Shown: one piece after another, positions 1 to 9,300 of the stretch | Layout: every line of letters starts with the position of its first letter | How positions within the stretch are numbered: position 1 is the stretch's first letter | DNA from: Azospira inquinata | GTDB taxonomy: Bacteria > Pseudomonadota > Gammaproteobacteria > Burkholderiales > Rhodocyclaceae | DNA: 64,000 bases | Direction of reading: 5' to 3' | Assembly: GCF_018905915.1 (NCBI RefSeq) | Contig: NZ_CP064782.1 | Coordinates: 2,728,001 to 2,792,000, forward strand | Notes under the pieces: model-generated | Told to the model about the DNA's origin: nothing | Databases searched by the model: none | The model's input: the letters and a program-made list of their open reading frames with translations, nothing else | Position numbers and translations under genes: made by a program

Positions 1-1
1 A

Positions 2-565
<564 letters not shown>

Positions 566-579
566 GTTAGGAATTTTCC

Positions 580-2955
580 GTGAAATTTTCCGAATCCTGG
601 CTGAGAACTTTCGTTAACCCGGCCCTTTCCAGTGCTGAGCTGTCCCAACTTCTGACCATGGCCGGTCTGGAAGTGGAAGAGGAAGAGCCGGTAGCCCCGG
701 CATTCTCCCAAGTGGTGGTGGCCCAGGTGCTGGCCGTGGAAAAACACGCCAACGCGGACCGCTTGAACGTGTGCCAAGTCCAAGTGGGCGAAGGCGCCCC
801 GGTCCAGATTGTCTGTGGCGCTCCCAATGTGGCCGCCGGCCTTAAGGTGCCCTGTGCCCTGCCCGGGGCCAAGTTGCCCGGGGATTTCAAGATCAAGGTG
901 GCCAAGGTGCGGGGGGTGGAATCCTCCGGCATGCTTTGTTCTGCCAAGGAACTGGGGCTGGCGGAAGAATCCTCCGGGCTGCTGGTATTGCCGGAAGACG
1001 CCCCGGTTGGGGAGAGTATCCGCCGCTACCTGGATCTGGACGATACCCTGTTTACCCTGAAGCTGACCCCCAACCGGGCCGACTGTCTATCCCTCACCGG
1101 GGTGGCCCGGGAAGTGTCCGCTCTCACCGGGGTGGCCGCGGTCTATCCGGAAGTGACGCCGGTGGCCGTGGGTGGCACGGTGACCCGTAACGTCCAACTG
1201 GGGGCGGGGGATGCCTGCCCCTTGTATTTCGGCCGGGTGATTCGAGGCGTAAACGCCAAGGCGGCCACGCCGGAATGGATGCGTCGGCGGTTGGAACGGA
1301 GCGATATTCGCCCCGTCTCCGCCATCGTGGACATCACCAATTACGTGCTTTTGGAGTTAGGCCAACCGCTTCACGCCTTCGACAACGGCTTGCTGCAAGG
1401 GGATATCCAGGTGCGCTGGGGCCAGGCGGGTGATCGCCTAACCCTGCTGAATGGCCAGGAAATCGCTCCCAAGGCGGATGAATTGGTCATTGCCGACCAA
1501 TCCGGGCCCCTGGCCCTGGCTGGCATCATGGGGGGTACCGCCAGCGGTATTAGTCTGGAAACCCAGGAACTGTTCCTGGAATCCGCCTTTTTCGATCCCC
1601 ACGCCATTGCCGGGCGGGCCCGGCGTTACAGCTTTTCCTCCGACGCCTCCCACCGCTTTGAACGGGGGGTGGATTTCGGGGGCTGCGCCCGGGCCATGGA
1701 ACGGGCTAGCCAGTTGATCCTGGAAATCTGCGGTGGGGAAGCTGGTCCTCTGGTACAAGCCCAAACCGCCTTGCCCCATCGTCATCCGGTGCGCCTGCGT
1801 ACGGCCCGGGTGGGCAAAATCCTGGGCGTTCCCTTTATCTCTGAGCGTATTGGTGAATTGCTTTCCCGTTTGGGGCTGAGTTTCCAACGGGAGGGGGATA
1901 ATTTTCTGGTGACGCCCCCCACTTTCCGCTTCGACATTGAAGTGGAAGAGGATTTGATCGAAGAAGTGGTGCGGGTGCACGGCTATAACGAAATTCCCGC
2001 CCGTCCCCCCAAGGCGGCCATGACCATGCTGCCCTGGAGCGAGGATCAGCGGCCCGTTCAGCGGCTGCGGCAAATCCTGGCCGATGCTGGCTATCAGGAG
2101 GTGATTAACTTTGCCTTCGTGGAAGCGGCCTGGGAAGCGGATTTCGCCCAGAACGATAGCCCCATCCGTCTGGCCAATCCTATCGCCAGCCAAATGGGGG
2201 TGATGCGCACCTCCCTGATCGGCGGGCTGGTTTCCACTCTGAACAACAACCTGAAGCGTAAACAGGAGCGGGTCCGGGTTTTTGAAACGGGTCGTTGCTT
2301 CTGGCGTCAGGAAGGGGGCAGTCCGGTGCCCGGCTTCGCCCAGCCCTGGAAACTGGGCGGCCTAGCCTATGGTCCTGCCGCACCGGAGCAGTGGGGTCAG
2401 TCCCATCGCCTGGTGGACTTTTTCGACCTCAAGGGGGATTTAGAGGCTCTGCTCCAGCCGGCTGTCGCCCGTTTTGAGAAGGCCCAGCATCCGGCCCTGC
2501 ATCCGGGGCGGGCGGCGGCTCTTTCGGTAGCCGGCCAGACCATTGGCGTTATCGGGGAGCTCCATCCCCGCTGGGTGCAGAAATACGGTTTGCCCCATGC
2601 GCCGGTGGTGTTCGAGCTGGATTTGCATGCCCTGCTGCAAGGACGCTTGCCCCGGTTTGAAGAACTGTCCCGCTTCCCCGCTGTGGTCCGGGATTTGGCC
2701 GTGGTGGTAGATCAATCCCTGGCCTTCCAGACCCTGCTGGACGGTTTGAAAGCCGCCCATCCTCCCCTGGTAAAAGACATCCAGCTCTTCGATGTTTACA
2801 CCGGAAAAGGGGTGGAGGAAGGGAAAAAAAGCCTTGCGTTACGTATAGTTATGCAAGATACTCAAAAAACTTTGCAAGATGTGGAAGTGGATGCTGCCGT
2901 AACGGCCCTGGTGCAAATTCTGGAGCGCCAGTTTGCCGCCAAGCTGCGCGTCTAG
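580..2955 (+). CDS. pheT: Phenylalanine-tRNA ligase beta subunit
   Basis: The 791-residue beta subunit of phenylalanyl-tRNA synthetase, close to the 795 residues of the E. coli protein. In order: a tRNA-binding OB-fold domain at about residues 40-148 (VVVAQVLAVEKHANADRLNV), the B3/B4 editing region (PVSAIVDITNYVLLELGQPL near 245-265), the B5 DNA-binding-like domain at about 400-475, the catalytic-like core, and a C-terminal FDX-ACB anticodon-binding domain (about 697-790, FPAVVRDLAVVVDQ). It is co-transcribed with pheS and followed 12 bp later by ihfA, the arrangement known in many proteobacteria. Confidence 0.98.
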   Translation: MKFSESWLRTFVNPALSSAELSQLLTMAGLEVEEEEPVAPAFSQVVVAQVLAVEKHANADRLNVCQVQVGEGAPVQIVCGAPNVAAGLKVPCALPGAKLPGDFKIKVAKVRGVESSGMLCSAKELGLAEESSGLLVLPEDAPVGESIRRYLDLDDTLFTLKLTPNRADCLSLTGVAREVSALTGVAAVYPEVTPVAVGGTVTRNVQLGAGDACPLYFGRVIRGVNAKAATPEWMRRRLERSDIRPVSAIVDITNYVLLELGQPLHAFDNGLLQGDIQVRWGQAGDRLTLLNGQEIAPKADELVIADQSGPLALAGIMGGTASGISLETQELFLESAFFDPHAIAGRARRYSFSSDASHRFERGVDFGGCARAMERASQLILEICGGEAGPLVQAQTALPHRHPVRLRTARVGKILGVPFISERIGELLSRLGLSFQREGDNFLVTPPTFRFDIEVEEDLIEEVVRVHGYNEIPARPPKAAMTMLPWSEDQRPVQRLRQILADAGYQEVINFAFVEAAWEADFAQNDSPIRLANPIASQMGVMRTSLIGGLVSTLNNNLKRKQERVRVFETGRCFWRQEGGSPVPGFAQPWKLGGLAYGPAAPEQWGQSHRLVDFFDLKGDLEALLQPAVARFEKAQHPALHPGRAAALSVAGQTIGVIGELHPRWVQKYGLPHAPVVFELDLHALLQGRLPRFEELSRFPAVVRDLAVVVDQSLAFQTLLDGLKAAHPPLVKDIQLFDVYTGKGVEEGKKSLALRIVMQDTQKTLQDVEVDAAVTALVQILERQFAAKLRV

Positions 2956-2967
2956 CCCGGGATTTAT

Positions 2968-3264
2968 ATGACGCTGACCAAAGCAGAACTGGCCGACCTG
3001 TTGTTTGAAAAAGTCGGTTTGAATAAGCGGGAGGCCAAAGACATGGTCGAGGCCTTCTTCGAAGAAATTCGTAATGCCCTGGAACGGGGGGAAGGGGTCA
3101 AACTCTCCGGTTTTGGCAATTTCCAGTTGCGGGACAAGCCCCAACGACCCGGGCGCAATCCTAAAACCGGGGAAGAAATTCCCATTACCGCCCGTCGGGT
3201 GGTGACCTTTCATGCCAGCCAGAAGCTGAAGGCGGAAGTGGAACAGTCTTACCATGGACAATAA
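2968..3264 (+). CDS. ihfA: Integration host factor subunit alpha
   Basis: A 98-residue DNA-bending protein of the HU/IHF family. The N-terminal helices begin [20 protein letters not shown]. The beta-arm carries [20 protein letters not shown], including the proline that intercalates into DNA. The position directly after pheT identifies it as the alpha rather than the beta subunit. It forms a heterodimer with IhfB and acts in nucleoid structure, promoter architecture and site-specific recombination. The coding sequence overlaps the next gene by 11 bp, which suggests translational coupling. Confidence 0.97.
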   Translation: MTLTKAELADLLFEKVGLNKREAKDMVEAFFEEIRNALERGEGVKLSGFGNFQLRDKPQRPGRNPKTGEEIPITARRVVTFHASQKLKAEVEQSYHGQ

Positions 3265-3607
3265 TTCCAAAGAACTCCCCAAGGAAGCGTTGCCGCCCAT
3301 TCCGGCTAAGCGCTATTTCACCATCGGTGAAGTGAGTGAGTTGTGCGGGGTGAAACCCCATGTGCTGCGCTACTGGGAACAGGAGTTTTCCCAGCTGAAA
3401 CCGGTGAAACGGCGGGGGAACCGCCGCTATTACCAGCATCATGAAGTTCTTTTGGTGCGGAGAATTCGGGAACTCCTTTACGATCAAGGGTTTACGATTA
3501 GCGGTGCCCGTCATCGCCTTGAGGAAATCAGCGAACAGGAAGCCGGGCCAACCCCCGCCGCTATTCGCAAGGAGCTGGAGAGCATTGCAGAATTGCTGCA
3601 TGTTTGA
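3254..3607 (+). CDS. MerR family transcriptional regulator
   Basis: A 117-residue MerR-type regulator. The winged helix-turn-helix is at about residues 20-60 ([20 protein letters not shown]) and is followed by the RRGNRRYY wing typical of the family. A short helical dimerisation tail follows and there is no obvious ligand-binding domain. This small MerR protein next to ihfA is conserved in beta- and gammaproteobacteria, but its regulon is not generally defined. The start lies inside the end of ihfA in another frame (11-bp overlap). Function beyond DNA binding cannot be read from the sequence. Confidence 0.93.
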   Translation: MDNNSKELPKEALPPIPAKRYFTIGEVSELCGVKPHVLRYWEQEFSQLKPVKRRGNRRYYQHHEVLLVRRIRELLYDQGFTISGARHRLEEISEQEAGPTPAAIRKELESIAELLHV

Positions 3608-3615
3608 AAAAAGAC

Positions 3616-3643
3616 TTCCAAAAGTCGAAAAAACCTGTATAAT
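3616..3643 (+). promoter_or_regulatory. Candidate tRNA-Pro promoter
   Basis: A perfect -10 hexamer TATAAT lies at 3638-3643. A weak -35-like TTCCAA lies at 3616-3621 with a 16-bp spacer. The predicted start would fall about 8 nt before the tRNA. The -35 match is poor, so only the -10 is well supported. Confidence 0.5.
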
Positions 3644-3656
3644 TCTTCTTCTCGAG

Positions 3657-3734
<78 letters not shown>

Positions 3735-3742
3735 TTTATTTT

Positions 3743-3775
3743 AAAAAAACCGGTAGCCATACCGGTTTTTTTTTT
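3743..3775 (+). terminator. Intrinsic terminator after tRNA-Pro
   Basis: An A-rich 5' arm ending in ACCGGTA pairs with TACCGGT followed by a run of Ts, with a 4-nt loop. It lies 9 bp after the tRNA CCA end, as expected for a monocistronic tRNA transcript. Confidence 0.85.
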
Positions 3776-3799
3776 GTCCCTAATCCGGCTCTGGTCGTC

Positions 3800-3839
3800 G
3801 GACTCCTTAAAGTTCCTAAACCTAGGTTTAGGACTCCTT
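3800..3839. repeat. Perfect 20-bp palindrome flanked by 9-bp direct repeats
   Basis: TCCTAAACCTAGGTTTAGGA at 3814-3833 is a perfect 10+10 palindrome with no spacer. The 9-mer GGACTCCTT occurs at 3800-3808 and again at 3831-3839, overlapping the palindrome end. It lies in the roughly 250-bp gap before the H-NS-like gene. It could be a dimeric regulator site or a scar of insertion; no assignment is possible from sequence alone. Confidence 0.7.
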
Positions 3840-4028
3840 CCTGAACCGGTTTTGGGGCATTGGCATATTCCTCTGTCCCTATTCTTTTGTCTTGTTTCCA
3901 TGGTTTTGGTTGCCTGGGCTGAAATGGGCTATTGCAATTTATATTGCCGAAACCGATTTATTCCTTATAAAATAAGTTCGCGGACGTTTTTCAATTCCTG
4001 AAAGACGAGAAATAGTGGAGAAGCGAAT

Positions 4029-4346
4029 ATGGATATTTCTACGTTGTCCCTCGTTGAGCTGCAGGACCTGCTGCAACAAATCCCCGCCGAAATCAAAAAG
4101 CGTGAGGAACAGGACAAGCAGAAGGTTTTAGATGAGTTAAAGGCTTTGGCCGAATCCCGTGGTTTTTCCCTGGATTCCCTGGTAAAAGCCAAGGAAAAAG
4201 GTAAAGTCAAAGCGGTGCGGACGGTGAAGGCTAAATATCGCAATCCCGCCAATCCCGAACAAACCTGGACCGGTCGTGGTCGCAAACCCCAATGGGTAGC
4301 CGAATGGATTGCCGGTGGCCGTTCCATTGATGAACTGGCGGTTTGA
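4029..4346 (+). CDS. H-NS family nucleoid-associated protein
   Basis: A 105-residue H-NS/BpH3-type protein. The N-terminal helical oligomerisation region is rich in Lys and Glu (residues 1-60). The C-terminal DNA-binding motif carries TWTGRGRKPQW, the classic W-x-G-R-G-R-x-P-x-W core, near residues 80-92. A good ribosome site (GGAGAAG) lies 7 nt before the ATG. Upstream DNA is notably AT-rich (about 3900-4000), as expected for an autoregulated H-NS gene. It probably silences AT-rich acquired DNA; paralogues are common in betaproteobacteria, so no specific symbol is given. Confidence 0.93.
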   Translation: MDISTLSLVELQDLLQQIPAEIKKREEQDKQKVLDELKALAESRGFSLDSLVKAKEKGKVKAVRTVKAKYRNPANPEQTWTGRGRKPQWVAEWIAGGRSIDELAV

Positions 4347-4377
4347 GCGAAGTCTGGCTTAAGGGATAGGGCGCTGC

Positions 4378-5121
4378 ATGCGTATTCTGCTGAGTAATGA
4401 CGATGGCTATTTTTCCCCGGGTATTGAACTGTTATCCCAAGCGTTGGGGGATATTGCTCACGTCACGGTGGTTGCACCGGAGCGGGATCGAAGCGGTGCC
4501 AGTAATTCCCTGACCTTGGACCGCCCGCTGTATTTGCGGCGGGCGTCCAATGGCTTTTATTTTGTAAATGGCACACCTACGGATTGTGTCCATTTGGCTG
4601 TTACGGGAATGCTGGACAGTTTGCCCGATATGGTGGTCTCTGGAATTAACCACGGCTCCAATATGGGGGACGACACCGTTTATTCCGGTACGGTGGCGGC
4701 GGCTACGGAAGGCTATTTATTAGGAATACCTTCCCTAGCGGTTTCTTTGACCGGAAAAGAATTCAAGCATCTGGATACGGCGGCCCGGGTAGCCCGGGAG
4801 CTGGTTTTGAAATTCCAGAATAAGGCTTTCCCCAATCCCCTGTTGCTAAATGTCAATGTGCCGGATGTGCCATATGACCAATTGGCCGGACAACGGGTAA
4901 CCCGTTTGGGGCGGCGCCATAAGGCGGAACCGGCGGTAAAGACAAAAACCCCCCGGAATGAAACCGTCTATTGGGTAGGGGCCGCCGGGTCGGCCCAGGA
5001 CGCGGGGGAGGGCACGGATTTCTGGGCCATTCGCCAGAAATTGGTTTCTTTGACTCCCTTGCAATTGGATTTAACCCATACCGGCCAAATGCCCGCAGTG
5101 CAATCCTGGCTGGAAGGATAA
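4378..5121 (+). CDS. surE: 5'/3'-nucleotidase SurE
   Basis: A 247-residue metal-dependent nucleoside-monophosphate phosphatase of the SurE family. The N-terminal metal-binding motif is [13 protein letters not shown], and the second conserved block is [19 protein letters not shown]. It is the first gene of the conserved surE-pcm-nlpD-rpoS stationary-phase cluster and is followed by pcm after 4 bp. Length matches the family (about 250 residues). Confidence 0.97.
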   Translation: MRILLSNDDGYFSPGIELLSQALGDIAHVTVVAPERDRSGASNSLTLDRPLYLRRASNGFYFVNGTPTDCVHLAVTGMLDSLPDMVVSGINHGSNMGDDTVYSGTVAAATEGYLLGIPSLAVSLTGKEFKHLDTAARVARELVLKFQNKAFPNPLLLNVNVPDVPYDQLAGQRVTRLGRRHKAEPAVKTKTPRNETVYWVGAAGSAQDAGEGTDFWAIRQKLVSLTPLQLDLTHTGQMPAVQSWLEG

Positions 5122-5125
5122 GGGC

Positions 5126-5791
5126 ATGGTTACCGGGATCGGCATGACTTCCACCCGCACCCGTTTGCGCATGGTGGATCGGCTGCGGGAGCGGGGCATT
5201 CAGGATGAAGCGGTGCTTTCCGCTATCGCCACGGTGCCCCGGCATATTTTTGTGGAAGAGGCCATGGCCCACCGGGCCTATGAGGATACGGCCTTACCTC
5301 TGGGGTGCTCCCAGACCATATCCCAGCCCTATATCGTGGCCCGCATGATCGAATTGCTGCGCCAGGGCCGGGAGGCCAGCCTGGCGGGGGGCTTGGGCAA
5401 GACCCTGGAGATTGGCGCTGGCTGCGGTTATCAAGCTGCCGTGCTGGGAGAACTGACGGACCAGGTCTATGCGGTGGAACGGATCGAGCCCCTGCTGAAC
5501 AAAGCCAAAGCCAATCTGCGCCAGTTGCAGCAGTTCCATGTCCGCCTACAGTACGCGGATGGCCAGTTGGGGCTACCGGCCGCGGCCCCCTTCGATTCCA
5601 TCATTGTGGCGGCGGCAGCTCCCCGGGTGCCCCCCGCCCTTTTGCAGCAACTAGCGCTTGGTGGCAGAATGGTGCTCCCTGTGGGAAGCGCTGAGCAACA
5701 GCTCCATCTGGTCGAGCGAACGCCTCAGGGCTTCCTCGAAACCAAATTGGAGGGCGTGCGGTTCGTGCCCTTGCTGTCGGGAGTCGAATGA
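5126..5791 (+). CDS. pcm: Protein-L-isoaspartate O-methyltransferase
   Basis: A 221-residue SAM-dependent methyltransferase that initiates repair of isoaspartyl residues in aged proteins. The SAM-binding motif I is LEIGAGCGYQAAVLGEL. The substrate region GCSQTISQPYIVARMIELL is characteristic of PIMT. The ATG at 5126 has a GGAAGGA ribosome site 6 nt upstream; an in-frame ATG at 5144 is a weaker alternative. The end overlaps nlpD by ATGA, so translation is likely coupled. Confidence 0.96.
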   Translation: MVTGIGMTSTRTRLRMVDRLRERGIQDEAVLSAIATVPRHIFVEEAMAHRAYEDTALPLGCSQTISQPYIVARMIELLRQGREASLAGGLGKTLEIGAGCGYQAAVLGELTDQVYAVERIEPLLNKAKANLRQLQQFHVRLQYADGQLGLPAAAPFDSIIVAAAAPRVPPALLQQLALGGRMVLPVGSAEQQLHLVERTPQGFLETKLEGVRFVPLLSGVE

Positions 5792-6708
5792 CCAAATCCT
5801 TCCATGCCCTGCCAGCCTTAGTTTTCGCGACTTTCTTGGCGGGCGTCCTTGCCGGGTGTGCCAGTTCCGGTTCCCCCGCGCCGGTGGAGCAACGGGGCGG
5901 AGCCGCTCGTAGTGCGGCCCCCGCCGTGAGCGCCAACAGCGACGAATTCTATACGGTGCGTAAGGGAGATACTCTTTACGCCATCGCCAGTTCCCACGGC
6001 CAGTCCTTTCGCGACATTGCCTCCTGGAACAATCTGCAGGATCCCCACCACATCGAAGTCGGCCAGCAGCTGCGGGTAAAGCCGCCCAAGGACGACGGAG
6101 TGGCCAAGCCCATGCCCGTAGGTTCCCAGGTGGTGGAAAAGCGTTCCCTGGAGGGAGCCTCCGCTACGCCCGCCGCCGCTGCCAGTGGGGACGGGGTGAA
6201 GCGGGAGCCCAAGGCCGGAAAAGAAGCCTATTCGGATCAGGCCTACGCCAAATACCAGGGCGGTAGCGGGGCCACCAAGGCCAGCAAGGCCCCCGCCACG
6301 CCTGCCAAGGCGGAAGAAGGGGCGTCAGGGGTGGCCGCTTCCGGCCTAGCCTGGGGTTGGCCCGCCAGCGGCAAGGTACTTTCCGGTTTCGGCCATAGTG
6401 GCGGCAAGGGGCTGGAAATCAGCGGCCGCACCGGTGACCCGGTGTATGCGGCGGCGGACGGCAAGGTGGTTTATGCGGGGAGCGGCTTGCCCAGCTACGG
6501 CAAGCTGGTGATCGTGAAGCACAATGCTTCTTTCCTTTCCGTCTATGCCCACAACAGCGCCATTCTGGTGAAGGAAGGTCAGCAGGTTTCCCGGGGCCAG
6601 AAAGTGGCGGAAATCGGCAGTACGGGGGCCGATGGGGTGAAGCTTCACTTTGAAATCCGCCGTCAGGGAAATCCGGTGGATCCTCTCCAATACCTACCTA
6701 AGCGTTAG
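5788..6708 (+). CDS. nlpD: NlpD-type LysM/M23 lipoprotein (murein hydrolase activator)
   Basis: A 306-residue lipoprotein with lipobox LAGC (Cys24). A LysM peptidoglycan-binding domain follows (about residues 52-95, [20 protein letters not shown]), then a low-complexity Ala/Lys linker and a C-terminal M23 peptidase fold (about 200-304). The M23 zinc ligands look degenerate. The first His/Asp motif is replaced by GLEISG, and only YAHN and LHFEIR remain. This is the known state of NlpD/EnvC-type amidase activators, which do not cleave by themselves. Position between pcm and rpoS is diagnostic. In many bacteria an rpoS promoter lies within nlpD; I did not locate one here. Confidence 0.95.
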   Translation: MTKSFHALPALVFATFLAGVLAGCASSGSPAPVEQRGGAARSAAPAVSANSDEFYTVRKGDTLYAIASSHGQSFRDIASWNNLQDPHHIEVGQQLRVKPPKDDGVAKPMPVGSQVVEKRSLEGASATPAAAASGDGVKREPKAGKEAYSDQAYAKYQGGSGATKASKAPATPAKAEEGASGVAASGLAWGWPASGKVLSGFGHSGGKGLEISGRTGDPVYAAADGKVVYAGSGLPSYGKLVIVKHNASFLSVYAHNSAILVKEGQQVSRGQKVAEIGSTGADGVKLHFEIRRQGNPVDPLQYLPKR

Positions 6709-6710
6709 CG

Positions 6711-7661
6711 ATGCCCAAGCCGCCCGAGTTCGCCGAAGACCCAGAGGATGACTTCGACGGTTCGGAGCTTGAGGCGGCTTTGCCCCTGGAAAAAGAGGAG
6801 GACGGCCCCGCCGACGCGGCGGTGGACGTGCTCAACGATGTCACCCAGCTCTATCTCAACGAAATCGGTGCTAAATCTTTGCTGGCGCCGGATCAGGAGT
6901 TGGCGCTGACCCGGGCGGTGCGGGCCGGTGACTTTGGCGCCCGCCAGAAAATGATTGAGCACAATCTGCGCTTGGTGGTGAATATCGCCAAACGCTATCT
7001 GAACCGGGGCGTTCCCCTCTTGGATCTGGTGGAGGAAGGCAACCTGGGCCTGATCCATGCCCTGGAAAAATTTGATCCCGAGCGGGGTTTTCGTTTTTCC
7101 ACCTACGCCACCTGGTGGATACGCCAGAGCGTGGAGCGTTTTCTCATGAACCACGGCCGCACCATTCGCCTGCCCATCCACGTCATGAAGGACGTTCATG
7201 CGGTCCAGCGGGCCGGCTATCAGCTGGACGGCGATGCTCATCCGGACAGTAGCGCTATCGCCCGCATCGGAGAAAAGCTGGGGCGTAGCCCGGAGGACAT
7301 CCGGAAAATTCTGGCCTGGGGCGAATATGCGGCTTCCCTGGACACCCCCCTGGAAGGGGATGACCGGCATAGTCTGGGGGATCTGGTGGCGGATGAGACC
7401 GGTATCGACCCGGAGCAGCTGCTCCAGGAGAGCCAGTTAAGCCGTCTGGTGGCCCATTGGCTGGACCAGCTGGGGGAGAAACAGCGCTTTGTAGTGGAAC
7501 GGCGCTACGGCTTCCACGACCAGGAAATTGCCACCCTGGAAAGCATTGCCAGCGAACTGGGGGTGACCCGGGAGCGGGTGCGCCAGATTCAGGTAGAAGC
7601 CCTCACCCAATTGCGCCGCATCATCCGCCGGGGCGGTATCGCCCGGGATACCCTGCTGTAG
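6711..7661 (+). CDS. rpoS: RNA polymerase sigma factor RpoS
   Basis: A 316-residue group 2 sigma-70 factor for stationary-phase and general stress transcription. Region 1.2 begins [16 protein letters not shown]. Regions 2.1-2.4 contain [20 protein letters not shown] and [15 protein letters not shown]. Region 3 follows, and region 4.2 contains [16 protein letters not shown]. The ATG starts 2 bp after the nlpD stop with no clear Shine-Dalgarno sequence, so it probably depends on coupling or on a separate transcript. Length is slightly below the 330 residues of E. coli RpoS. Confidence 0.96.
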   Translation: MPKPPEFAEDPEDDFDGSELEAALPLEKEEDGPADAAVDVLNDVTQLYLNEIGAKSLLAPDQELALTRAVRAGDFGARQKMIEHNLRLVVNIAKRYLNRGVPLLDLVEEGNLGLIHALEKFDPERGFRFSTYATWWIRQSVERFLMNHGRTIRLPIHVMKDVHAVQRAGYQLDGDAHPDSSAIARIGEKLGRSPEDIRKILAWGEYAASLDTPLEGDDRHSLGDLVADETGIDPEQLLQESQLSRLVAHWLDQLGEKQRFVVERRYGFHDQEIATLESIASELGVTRERVRQIQVEALTQLRRIIRRGGIARDTLL

Positions 7662-7713
7662 CCCGTCTCCGTTGTTTCCGGGGCGGGTATCTTCTTTCGC
7701 TGGCCCTCCCTAA

Positions 7714-8850
7714 CTAGTGTTTCTTCTTGGCCTTGTTTCCCGCCGGGTGACGGTGGCCAGCCTTTTTCTGGCTTTGTCCCAAGGCGGGGCGATGACGGCT
7801 TGCTCGGCCGCTGGGGCTGGGCGCGGCGGGAGCGGCATTGCCGATTACCCCTTCCCCGGGCTGTTCCCGGGCGGCCCTGACCGCTTCTCCCAGTTGGAAC
7901 ACGGACATGGCGTAAAAGCTGGAGTGGTTGTAGCGGGTGATGGCGTAGAAATTGGCGTGGCCGATCCAGTCCTCATCCGGCATTTCCGGGGTATCCAGGG
8001 CAATCAGGGCCAGGGGCTCGTCGTACTGGGCTGGGGGGATGGGCAGGCCGCGCTGGGCCAGTTCTGCGCCCTGGTAGCGGGGCTGGCTTCCGGTGGTTAA
8101 GTCCGGCGGAAAGTACAGCCCTCCCGGTAAGGGCTCGGCAATGGGGGCGCCGGGTTGCCAGCCATGCTCATGGAGAAAGCGGGCCACGCTGCCGATGGCG
8201 TCATCTGGGCTGTGCCACAGGTCGATGTGGCCGTCCCCGTCAAAATCCACCCCGTAGCGGCGCTGGCTGCCGGGCATGAATTGGGGAATGCCGATGGCGC
8301 CGGCGAAGGACCCTTTGACGCTCATGGGGGGAATACCGTTTTCCCGGGTGAGGAGGAGAAACTGCTCCAGTTCCCCCCGGAAAAACTCGGCCCGGGGCGG
8401 GTAATTAAATGCCAGGGTGGCCAGGGAACGGAATACGTTGAAGCGGCCCATGTGCCGTCCGTATTCGGTTTCCACGCCAATAATGGCCACAATGATTTCC
8501 GCCGGGACGCCGAATTCTGCTTCCGCCTTGGCCAGGGTGGCCGGGTGCTGGTTCCAGAAAGCCACGCCTTCCCGGATGCGCCGATCGGTCAGAAACTGGG
8601 CCCGGTAACGCTGCCAGGAACGGCTTTCAGCGGAGACCCCTGGAAGAATGGCGGTGAGGACCGTGTCGTTGGGTTCCACGGACGCGAACATGGCTTCCAG
8701 GGCGGCCCCGTCATAGGCGTACTTCTGGCCCATGTCCGAGATGAATTGGGTCACTTCCGGATTGTCGGAAAAGCTGCTCTGGGCGTAGAGGGGGGCGTGG
8801 CAGCCCAGCCCGGTCAGACAGGCTAGGATCAGGGATGGGATGATTTTCAA
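7714..8850 (-). CDS. mltB: Lytic murein transglycosylase B
   Basis: A 378-residue SLT_2-family transglycosylase that cleaves the MurNAc-GlcNAc bond of peptidoglycan with formation of 1,6-anhydroMurNAc. A hydrophobic signal sequence covers residues 1-23; a Cys at 17 lies in a poor lipobox context, so lipidation is uncertain. The catalytic glutamate is in IIGVETEYG (about Glu127). The EF-hand-like stretch DFDGDGHIDLW and the GIPQFMPGS motif are typical of MltB. The C-terminal 45 residues are a Pro/Lys-rich tail ending in KAKKKH, outside the family core. It is convergent with rpoS. Confidence 0.94.
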   Translation of the reverse strand: MKIIPSLILACLTGLGCHAPLYAQSSFSDNPEVTQFISDMGQKYAYDGAALEAMFASVEPNDTVLTAILPGVSAESRSWQRYRAQFLTDRRIREGVAFWNQHPATLAKAEAEFGVPAEIIVAIIGVETEYGRHMGRFNVFRSLATLAFNYPPRAEFFRGELEQFLLLTRENGIPPMSVKGSFAGAIGIPQFMPGSQRRYGVDFDGDGHIDLWHSPDDAIGSVARFLHEHGWQPGAPIAEPLPGGLYFPPDLTTGSQPRYQGAELAQRGLPIPPAQYDEPLALIALDTPEMPDEDWIGHANFYAITRYNHSSFYAMSVFQLGEAVRAAREQPGEGVIGNAAPAAPSPSGRASRHRPALGQSQKKAGHRHPAGNKAKKKH

Positions 8851-9300
8851 GATGGTCTCCCGACCGGCTGCCGGAATTTTCCGGGCGGCCCGTCGTTATG
8901 CATGGCAATGATTTTCTGCCGGAGGGGCGGAGCCTCACTTCGGAGGCGGGGCTTGGCCAGAAGGCCTTGGGATGGCCTCCAGGCCAATAGGGACGGGCAC
9001 TTCCCCTGGGGAGCCGGAGCTATCCGGTGTCCCCCCCATATCCCCGGAAGACCGGCTCCAGCATTGGCTGGGAGGGGCCATTGTACCCGACTCCCCTGGG
9101 GGCGCCAGGGAGCGGGCCGGTACGTCGCCAAGGCCCGGCGGGCCTGATTCGCTTCTGGGCCAGGGAGCAAAGGGGCATGGCTTGTGGCTTTGGGGCAATG
9201 GCGCAATAATCCCCAAGAGGAGACTCGCACTTGATACGACTATATCTATAACCCGAGGCGTGGCCCTGCGGCCCCGTTCTTTCACCCCGGAAGCACTCAA
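8851..9300. other. 450-bp gap without a supported gene
   Basis: Between the divergent starts of mltB and the deacetylase-like gene. It is GC-rich and has open frames on both strands that lack ribosome sites or recognisable protein content. I see no tRNA, terminator or convincing promoter. The last 100 bp are less GC-rich and probably hold the promoter for the downstream gene. Confidence 0.5.

Noticed and set aside
7717..8826. Plus-strand frames opposite mltB
   Set aside because: mltB has a full family match and catalytic motif; the opposite frames show no domain and no start signal.
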